DNA of 64,000 nucleotides from Branchiostoma belcheri (taxonomy: Eukaryota; Chordata; Leptocardii; Amphioxiformes; Branchiostomatidae): NCBI RefSeq assembly GCF_001625305.1, contig NW_017803157.1, forward strand, positions 3,539,655-3,603,654, given 5' to 3'. Made by a program: the position numbers and the translations under genes. Below are positions 22,301 to 32,500 of this stretch, piece after piece (the stretch's first letter is position 1; the number at the start of each line of letters is the position of its first letter). The notes beneath the pieces are model-generated. The model was not told the origin of the DNA. It ran no database searches and saw nothing but the letters and a program-made list of their open reading frames with translations.

Positions 22301-22831
22301 TGAATAAGAAACTGAAACTTCTCCTGTATTACACAGCTATTAAACAGAGGCAGGATGAATCAACCAATCATCAAATGTTTTACAAAACAACAGACCAATC
22401 ACAGATTAGCTTCTTCTGTCATTAAGGCTGGACGTCTCCAGTACATGGTTAGGCAGAAACTCTTTGTTTTGTTTCCCGGGCAGTAGTCTGTATAATACGC
22501 AGAGACGTAGCTAGCAACATTTGTCCAGTATAGTGAGTAGTATGGTAGTCAGGTGTAGACTTTTACTGTTGCTGCGAAAATTGGAACATACTTAATGTTA
22601 ATAGCACTTTTAGATGTCTGACATTCAATACTTCAATAAACTGGAGGTTTACCAGTCCAGCTGGTGTGTGCTTATTCATGTCTTTGTAAAATGTGTAGAT
22701 AGACTTAACATATATATAGAATACTAGGGCTTGAACCACTTCTTCAGCATATCTTCAGGTAACATTGAAAATTACTAGAACCTGCACCAGACAAATGTTA
22801 CCTGCACTGCTTAGAATTTAGGAGGTTTAAA

Positions 22832-22935
22832 CTTATTTCCAACACAACAACTTGGACTTACTCAAAGAATGGAGTTGTACAGTCAAAAAGTCCAATTTCT
22901 TGTGTTGGAAATTACAGTTTAAACTTCTGGCATAA
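22832..22935. repeat. Inverted repeat, TTTCCAACACAAG family
   Basis: Left arm gtttaaacttatttccaaca, right arm tgttggaaattacagtttaa, around a short centre with gagttgtacagtc. Same family as 24935-25097. Confidence 0.6.
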
Positions 22936-22975
22936 TGACGTGAATCAACACAGATGAACTTTCAAGATAATATTC

Positions 22976-22981
22976 TTTATT
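22976..22981 (-). terminator. Candidate poly(A) signal of gene A
   Basis: AATAAA on the minus strand, about 370 bases after the stop codon, just past the minisatellite. Confidence 0.4.
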
Positions 22982-23039
22982 TTGGATACTCCTTCAACTT
23001 TTATATGGGATGGTCAGTGGTTTAAGGTGTTACAACTGC

Positions 23040-23360
23040 AATTCCTAGTTTTTATCTAGGTGGCGCTTTTTTGCTCTACCTGGCAGCTGCAGCTCCTAGT
23101 TTCCTGAAGGTTTTATCTAGGTGGCGCTGCTGTACCTGATGTTTTTCGTCACAGCTGCAGTTCCTAGTTTCTGGATAGTTTTATCTAGGGGGCACTGATG
23201 TTCTTCATGACAGCTGCAGTTCCTAGTTTCCGGATAGTAGTTTTATCTAGGGGGCGCTGTTGTTCTACCTGACAGCTGCAGTTCCTACAGTCATATCTAG
23301 GGGGCGCTGATGTTCTACCTGACAGCTGCAGTTCCTACAGTTTTATCTAGAGGGCGCTGA
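23040..23360. repeat. ~50-60-bp minisatellite overlapping the stop codon of gene A
   Basis: About six units of the type 'ttttatctagggggcgctga' + 'tgttctacctgacagctgca' + 'gttcctagttt'. The last unit (23341-23360) carries the real stop codon and final residues of gene A, and the other units lie in its 3' UTR. Confidence 0.85.
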
Positions 23361-23511
23361 TGTGCTGCAAGATCCAGTGCTTCATGGCGGGGACGTTGGT
23401 GTAGACTCCGGGCCTCCCCGGCCTGGCGCAGCCCTGACCGAAGCTGGTCACGCCGTACACAAACCAGTGACCGTCAGACGCCTCGCAGACTAGCGGCCCG
23501 CCGGAGTCACC
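23347..23511 (-). CDS. Gene A exon 9: catalytic Ser and C-terminus
   Basis: 165 nt, ttccccag|GGTGACTCC... GDSGGPLVC (Ser195), [20 protein letters not shown], and end [10 protein letters not shown], stop TAG at 23349-23347. The final codons overlap the minisatellite at 23040-23360. Confidence 0.93.
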   Translation of the reverse strand, partial: GDSGGPLVCEASDGHWFVYGVTSFGQGCARPGRPGVYTNVPAMKHWILQHISAL

Positions 23512-26500
23512 CTGGGGAAACAATGCATAAGATTCAAATCAAAGCTGTGCTTATGAATAGTTGTGAAGTACCCTAACACACCAGCTTCTGTATCTGTAGA
23601 GCCGGTATAACCGCCCTTCAGCGTAACACACCAGCTTCTGTATCTGTAGAGCCGGTATAACCGCCCTTCAGCGTAACACACCAGCTTCTGTATCTGTAGA
23701 GCCGGTATAACTGCCCTTCGGCGTAGCACACCAGCTTCTGTATCTGTATACTATTAGCCGGTATAACTGCCCTTCGGCGTAGCACACCAGCTTCTGTATC
23801 TGTATAGCCGGTATAACTGCCCTTCAGCGTAACACACCAGCTTCTGTATCTGTAGAGCCGGTATAACCGCCCTTCAGCGTAACACACAAGCTTCTGTATC
23901 TGTATAGCCGGTATAACTGCCCTCCGGCATAACACACCAGCTTCGCAGGCGCACATTCGCGATCACAGCTGGCTATGTAGTATATTACACCTTACCTTTG
24001 AGCATCTTTCAGCAGCTGTCTAGTAATGATGCTAACTGTACTTGGTGACAGTGAGTTCCAGAACGATAGTTCTAGGACAAAAATGAGTTCTTGAACACCT
24101 CAATCCTTGGTTGATAACTCTGGTACTTGAGGGCATGACTATTTCTTGCACAATCTGTACATTTTTCGCCTGTCTTCCAAAGATGCCCACTGTGGTTTTA
24201 TTTTCATTTCCGTGACACTAGCACCCCTTTCATAGTTGTTAATGGCAGATACCTGGCAGGCGTCCACGCCTCCCTCGTCCCTCCCGGCGCACACCTGAGT
24301 GGTGATGGGGTCCGGCAGGAGCGCGTCACATCTGTCTGTGTCCACTAGCGGCACCTCCGCCTCCTGAAGCACGTCAGAGGACACAATATCTGAGGGCAGA
24401 GACGGGTGGAGTGTTACACATGACATGTACACGTATCTTTATCGGTATAGCCAGTATAACCACCCTTCGGCGTAACACACCAGCTTCTGTATCTGTATAG
24501 CCGGTATAACCGCCCTTCAGCGTAACACACCAGCTTCTGTATAGCCGGTATAACCGCCCTTCAGCGTAACACACCAGCTTCTGTATCTGTATAGCCGGTA
24601 TAACCGCCCTTCGAGGTAACACACCAGCCTCTGTATCTGTATAGCCGGTATAACCGCCTTTCGGCATAACACACCAGCTTCGCAGGCACGCGGCCCGGCG
24701 GCAGCTAGCTATATCACACCGAACGGCGTGTTACACTCAATCTTGTAGCTCATATAACAACTAGCCTAACGTCTGAGGACACAATATCTGAGGGTAGAGA
24801 GGGGTGGAAAGGAAAGGGAAGTGAGTTTGATCAGAGACTGTGTATAATGTCCTTGGTTTGATCCAATCTTGAAAGTTCATTTGTGTTGGTAGAAGCAAGG
24901 ACATTATACACACATTGGTAGACATGGTAGAAGTCATTATGCAGCAAGTTTAAACTGTAATTTCCAACACAAGAAATTTGACTCACCCAAATTTTCGACT
25001 GTACATTCCTTGACAAAGACTGGAGTTGTACAGTCGGAAATTTGGATGAGTCCAATTTCTTGTGTTGGATATTGCAGTTTAAACTTGCTGCATAATGTTT
25101 TTGATCCAGTTTTAGCCCCTGAAGAGCGAATCTTCCACTGGTCGTGACAGAAGACAGGCACTATGTGCAGTGCAATGAACAGCTGTGTACCACAGCTTAA
25201 CGTCCTGTCCTAAGGACTGCGACCCTTTACCATAAAAAGTTGCATAAAAAGTTACTAAAATCCGGCGGATCATGCAACTGTCTAGAGAAAGCTTTGCACG
25301 CCCCCTAGCGGCCCATCCAGTTACTGCACGTACTATGTGTCTTGTATCCTGCAGAAGCTTTGGCTGCTGAAAGAGTAGAAATTGACCAAATTTCACAGGA
25401 ATCAAGATTGAAAGCGCATTGCTCGAGAACTAGAAGCATTAGCCTGGTTACCAAACCTATTATAGCTCCCGAGTCCTACAGCCTATTTGCGGAGAGACTG
25501 TAGGACTCGGGAGCTATAATAGGTTTGGTAACCAGGCTATAAAAGCATACCATCAGGCCCCGTCGGCTCCACCAAATTGCCCCACCCCGCCACCACACAA
25601 ATGGTTCCTTCCGGGAGGGTGAGTTCGCTGTCCGGCAGGCACACGGGCGCCACCCAGCGGTTTAGCGTTGCAGGTACAGCCAGGCGGAGCAGCGCGATGT
25701 CGTTGTGCCACGTCGTCCTGTTCTCCCAGCTAAAGTCGTTCCGAATGAGCTCAGCAATAGGAATGGCCTGGGTTAAACACAAGTCAACGAGACACAGTTT
25801 AAGGCACTATTGGCCATTTGGGTCCAAGATCGCTATGAATTGGCCACTACTAGTATATTGTATAGGGTCCCCGGAGACGGGGCCTGAAACCCATGGTTTG
25901 ACTTTGAGTGATCTTATGTTTTATGCGACCTATAGTAAACTCGAAGTTTAAAAAGATAGCGTTTTAGTCTGATTTTTGTTACGCGCATTATTATTAAACT
26001 TCGGCCGTGTTGCCGTAACCAATGAGTTTTGAAAAACGGTTGAGTTTTGTCATATACCTGTTCGGTCCCGTCTTCTTCACTCAGACGGTGTTCTCCCAAC
26101 ACTGCGTACAAGCTTCGCCAGTCTCTGCACGGAAAATATCCATTTTGTTAGACACAAATTGCCATAAAAGTTCATCCATGTTGGTAGTTACATGTTTAAA
26201 GTTAAAGCTTTTGCTCCAACACAAGAGATTGTTCTCGCCTAGAGCTTTCGACCAGTCACTCTGGTCTTCTTCAATAGACTGACCCAGTGTTGACGTCAAA
26301 CTTCAGAGAAGTTACGTGACGGTTCTCACTGGGTCAGTCTACTGAGGAAGACCAGAGTGACTATTGGAAAGCTCTAGGAGAGTGAGAACGTTTCTTTACG
26401 TTCAACAAAAGTTTTATCTTAATTCATGATACAAGTTGTGCATTGTGCACACAAAAATATACACGTGGGATAGTTGAAAGTGTAGATAACGTTAGCTGTC

Positions 26501-29500
26501 TTCAAAAAATGGGCAGACGGATTTTTTTCCGAGGATAACTCACATGCCGTCGAAACAGTGTGCCGCGGTGACGACCCACTCCTCGGAGATGAGCGCGCCT
26601 CCACAGCCGTGCCCAAGCTCTGGGTGCTGCAGGACATACAACAGAAAACACTGAGCCGTGACGGGGGTGACACAGACTCTTCATTTTCATTTCTTCGCAT
26701 TTTATTCTTGTAATTGATTTTGGTGTTCTGCGACATCAGTATGATCGTTTACCAATATTTTTTTTTTTTGCAATTTACGGCATATATTTAATTATACGAC
26801 AATAATAATAATAATTACAGTATGATCGACAACTTTTCTAGAAATGGAAAAATTAATGCGGATATCATCCATACAATCAATCAACACGGCTTAGGTAAGA
26901 CAGTTTTAAGACAAGTGCCTTACCTGCAGTGACACCATCCATGGCCAGCTGCCAGCGGGCGCGTCGTGCCCACCCACAATCCTGTGCGAATCTTGATCGG
27001 TCAGAGTGGAGCGAACCGCGGGAACACCGCACGTCTGGTCTGTACGTGTAAGACAGTATCATTATTACGTCTGCAAGTACCCCGACATGTCATCTACGCA
27101 AATCGTTTAATCAACTATGTGATAGTTTGCGTCGACGATGTAACGGTTTGCGACCCTGTATTAAAGTGCGACGTCAAAAAAGGACTGACTGGCAACCTGC
27201 AGCTGTAGTTTAGACTTGGCCTCTAAAGCGCCTGAAAAGAGTAGAAATTGGCCAAATAGAGAGAAAACACGCCGGGGGAGTTAGTCTGCTAGAGAATACA
27301 GTTTGCCGCTCCTTTAGGAGACCAACATCGGGAGGGGCAAGCTGTACTAATGTACTAATTGGCTCGGGGCCGAAATATACCATACCCTCTCCCTTGTTAT
27401 GTCTATTAGGCCACACCAAGTAAATTTTATGGATGACGTCCGCGCGCGCATTGATTTTGGCCTGTTCCTAGAAAAAAAAACAAGAAATTCCGCTTCCTGT
27501 ATTAAACTATGACCAAAGAGTCACGACAGTGCCGCAAATAGGTTTGTACGGACCAAAGCATCAAGCAAGGAAATCATGACTTCCATAAGGAATTCAGTTT
27601 GGTACATGCTGCCACATTTGAAGAAACTTGCTGACCGCTCCATCTATCTCCCCAAACTCACAGGACGACAACTGCTGTTCCACCTGATTTATTGCTGTTT
27701 TGATGATGAATAAAAGACTTCTTGCTTGTTACACTGTGTCACCTCATTCAAATGGTGTCCAAACATTTGTCGTCTCTTAGTATATTTCTAATCTAGGCAT
27801 CTTGTTTTTTAGGGCCCTTCTTGCTTTTTTTTCGCCCTCTCGCATTAGATTTAGGGTCTCCAAAGGACGTCATCCATAAAATTTACTTGGTGTGGCCTTA
27901 GGCCGATTTTCACACATTCCAGCCGCTTCCCAAAGCCTGGTAGAGGCTAGTATAGACTCGTCATACCCCATTGAGTGACTGCCAACATGTCGAACATGGA
28001 TCATACACTCGTACCTGGCTGCGGCTCCGAGACGCAGAGCGGCCTGAGCGCCCAGGGCCAGTTGCAGACGCGGCGGCGGGGGTCGTAGTGCAGGTCGCCC
28101 GGGCAGGTCAGATGGAAGGGACGGCGGCCCGGTACACACTGGTAGAACCGCTGGCAATCGTACCGGTCAGGACGGCTGCCGTAACCGCGACAGATGGAAT
28201 CCGCTGTAAAAAAAACAGTTAGATACATTGTATTTATCTTTCATGGCAGGATTTAGGTTTATATATTGTTAATATCAGCTCAGCTGCCAGGGCTTCCACT
28301 GTATTGCAGTGTTCGCAATCTAAATAAATAAATATATTGTTTATGCTCAATTTCTTCTTTTCTCCAAGTCAATGCCTTGGACCAGACGTCTGTCACCATG
28401 GTAACTGGTGCTGTGGTGTTGGGTTACATTATGTAGCAGCACAGAGTTGGTATATATAGAACCACCGGTAGTCCGGTACCGGTCAGGACGGCTCCCATAA
28501 CCGCGACAGATGGAATCCGCTGTGGTGGTACAGTTTATTTTTATAATTTTTAAAGTTAGCTAATTATCTTTCAAGGCAGTATTTATTATGTATACAATAT
28601 GTTTTGTTTTTTTTTGCTCAATTTCTTCTTCCTCTTCTACAAGTCAGTGTCCTGGACCAGACGTCTGCCACCATGGTAACTGGTGTGTAGCAGACACCCT
28701 GTGGTGTTGGGCTACATTATGTAGCAGAACAGTGTTGAAGAGGCTCCTCCCCATACATATATTCGAGTATTTCAGCGAGTGGATCATGCATCTGATGGTG
28801 GTTGACGCCATCGACCGAAAATTCATGGTGAGTCTTTCTTTATTGTGTTGGAACCAAGGCACCAAACCTTTGTAACTATGGATTCTACCAACAGAGATGA
28901 ACTTTCATTCAAGTGCTGAATATATAATGACAATGACAATTAAGTCTATTGCATATCTATGCCCCAGTGGGGCTAAATGCACTACTTTAGTTACAAATAA
29001 GGATTAGGCAAACTGTGCTATGTTCTATCTATATCTAAGCTGTACATGTTTTCTCTCTTCCTTAGACACTCGTATACGAATTTACAAAGTTTTTCTAATA
29101 CATCATGGTTAGCTGAAGTCAATATTTGTATGAATATATCATCCTATATTAATATGAATGTATCAGCTATATATAGTTGTCCCCAAACATTGAGTGTACA
29201 TAGCTTAATCTGAAAAGTTGCAACCCATTCTATCTTTAATGTCAAGGTCAAAAAACAGTGAGAAAGAACTCACCTATGTCGCCAGGGTCAGTGCTCGCTG
29301 TCGGGTGACCCGAGACGCCGTTACCATGGGAACCGGTCGTCAGTCGGTCCATGACGTCATCACCAGGCAAACTTGCCGCGAGCTGGCCGATGACGTCATC
29401 ACTGGGCCAGCGCTCGGTCGGGAGTCCATGGACGTCTGCAGGGTATTGAAGGTTTTTATTGTTTGAACAATTATGTTCGTTTTATTGATGAATTTTCACA

Positions 29501-32500
29501 AAACTGACAGGAACGCTCACATTTTTGCGAACATTGTTGGGGAAATAATCTCCAATATGTGTGGTCATATTGACCACCTGTATCCATTGGCCTCCAGTAA
29601 CTACGGGGCCGCAAATGGATCCAGGTGGCCAATATAGGTGGTCTTGCACCACAGAATCTGCTTGGAGACCAGGGAAAAAACCGCAGGGATCAAGGTCCAA
29701 AGTCTGCGAATGTTTAGCCATGTAGTACTTTGTGTCAAGTTTGCCACCTTCTACAGATCTTATCGTTTGTGTGTTTCCTAATTAACACAGCAACACAACA
29801 TAACACGTATAACAAATACACGGTACGTCTGATACATACAGACACAGTTTACATGGTGACTGATACAAACATTTCACACAGAAAACGCCCAACCCATGTT
29901 CTCGTTCTAGATACTTTCCAAAAATATCATAGTATGGAAGTCTGGCAAAGGGTCGCTACTAAGAAAATGACATGTTTTATGGTTACGAAGATAACCCATG
30001 TTCTCGTTCGTTCGTTAATTCGTTTATTTATCTATTTAACCAGGGATACATATTACCCCAAAGGGCACTTTTCAATGTGCATGGAGGGTAAAAATACAAT
30101 ATAAAGTAAGTGATGAATGAATAATCTTATATTCAATCAAGGAGCAAATTGAAATATGGTAACTTTATGGTAAGAAAGAACTTAGCGAACTTTCCGAAAA
30201 TATCCAATAGTATGGAAGTCTGGCAAAGGGTCGCTACTAAGAAAATGACATGTTTTATGGTGAGTTTCAGCCCCTTTAAATATTCTGAAAGACTTTTCTT
30301 GCCACTCTGGAATTCTCATCGGAAGTTTGACAACGTATAGGAGACACTGGTGACTTCCAAGCGATTTTTACATGAAGAACAGCGTGAACAATCGTTAAAG
30401 GCACCCAAAGCGATTTTCTGATCATTTTTAATGTGGTTAGTTGAATCAATGAGTTAAGTATCACTTTATTGCTCATTTTAACCTCCTTGGTTGAATCCAC
30501 CCTATCCCACAGCGTACTGATTTGATTTGATTTTGATTTATTGAAATTGCAACACCGCAATACACGCGGAACAGAGGCAGCTGTTGCTGGTGTTGTGTCC
30601 CGCACATAGAAACGAATACTGGACAGACAATACTCATTTTCACTTGAGTCTAGTGGGGAAAGTCGTGTAAAGTGCCTTTCTTGATTCCGAGTCGCGCACG
30701 CTGCCGTTGCGCCACACGACCCCATGATATGTCAGAAGCAAGCATGCGATGTCGTTGACCGAAAGAGCAACGTCCATGGTTCAAATGTTTAAGGAACAAA
30801 GTCTGTGAAAGTTTTGTTACCTTCGTCCCTCGCTATTTGAAGGTGTGTTTCCTGTTACACATATACAGGGCGTGAGTAGAAGCGGCTTACATGGAGACAG
30901 ATACAAACACATAGGAACGGTCTGCCAGAGTTTGGTCAGCTTTGTTTGTACAAGGCGATTTTTTTCAAACCTCTTTTGTTTGTATTGAGTCGTCGTATCG
31001 TCCTGTTCAAACCTGTACACTAACACCTGGTATTATTTGCGTGTTTCCTACAACAGAGTGTGCGTTAGGCACGGTCTACATGGGAACAGGTATAAACATA
31101 CCATCACAATACTGCCCAACCCAAGTCTTGCTGATCATACCCCCTTTCCAGAGTGTTTGCATGTGGGGCGTTTTCTGTGGATCGCAGAGTGCCATTTTAA
31201 TTCACCGTTGAGAGTAACTTGCTTAATTCAACGTTATTAGTAAGCGTTGTCGGTAAAGTCTCCGTGAAGTGTAATAGGTCGCTATAAAATTCAACGTATT
31301 ACGTTATTCATAATCCTGAATTCATCGTTAAACGTCCTTAAAATATTTTTCGTCTGGCGTAGTCTTAAACTTTATTGCTCAATATAAAAAAAAGTAAATA
31401 GGCAGGGAGAGCGTAGTCACAAACTAGTTTTGTCACAGACACACCACAATGCAAACGAACAATCCAATGAAGTGAGTACAGTCTTACACAAGAAAAAACT
31501 TAATTCACAGTTTAGAGTTGCCGTTGCCGATTATATCTTCGTACAATTCCAATGTGAGTACCAAATCCCATGTCTAGTTGATTCTTAGGTAGAAGTGACA
31601 TCTAAGATATAAGTACACCAAGATGAAATATCGCCATATATTTCGCAATGCTGAATGAAATAGAACTCGGTACAGTTAACCTGGATACCGTTTGCGTTAT
31701 GTCTATACACAGTAATAATCCTCCATGGCAATCATATCCCAACAAAGTAGGAACGCAGTGAACTAGACTTACATGGCATCCAGGGTGATATGATCAAACT
31801 ATTGTACAAAATTAACGGCCATAGATGGAATACAATGTATCTTCAATTTTTACGCTAATCGTAGATCGAAATAAGCTGAAAATATGAACTAACTGTACCT
31901 TATTGAGAGTTAGTATACAGTTAATATTGTTCGTTGTGATTGTTGTCTTACTCTTCACATTTTCTAATTGTTGTGCAATACAGTTGTTTGGTTGACACTC
32001 AACAGTGGTATTATATTTATTGTGTTGATCTAAGCCCTGCCGATTACTTGGAAACTGAAGTAAACACAAAACAGCCGAATGCCGGAAATAGCGGTCCTGT
32101 ATCTTGTATCTGGGCGTCGGTTGAGATAAGTGTTTTATTTAGATTTCCGTTGCTTACAGAGTCTAACATAGGCGTTGTCCTGTGACGAAATTACTCTCCA
32201 AGCAGAGATTTTGGTTTTGGCTTATTTTTGGCGTGTTGCTAGGCTTTTTATTGTACTGGTATCTTTTTTGTTGGGCTGGCACAAAAAAAGATACGATGTC
32301 GGTACAAAAAAAAGAAAGCCAGATATAAAAGCCTAGAAACAGGCCAAAAATAAGCCAAGGCCCAAACCCCTGCTTGGAGAGTATGACGAAACCTTCTGAC
32401 GAAGTTTAGTCTCTCTACCAGATATTTAGTCTGAATTACTGACAGTACCTTATCATTATATTATAAGCTGTGAAAGTCACGCCACATTAACATTGAAATC

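Larger units (their letters stand above)
19315..23030 (+). other. CaMKII 3' UTR and intergenic stretch
   Basis: Follows the CaMKII stop codon. AATAAA at 22635-22640 is the clearest poly(A) signal seen before the convergent gene A. An open frame at 20595-20858 has no ATG start and no recognised relative. At 22832-22935 lies an inverted repeat of the TTTCCAACACAAG family. No other gene supported. Confidence 0.4.

Noticed and set aside
23490..24667. Repeated-motif protein on the minus strand
   Set aside because: Open frames are translations of the 50-bp minisatellite; the unit is not a multiple of three and only parts are open.
31940..32185. Small protein gene between 31940 and 32940
   Set aside because: Frames lie in an intron of gene A and overlap inverted repeats; no coding signal beyond an open frame.
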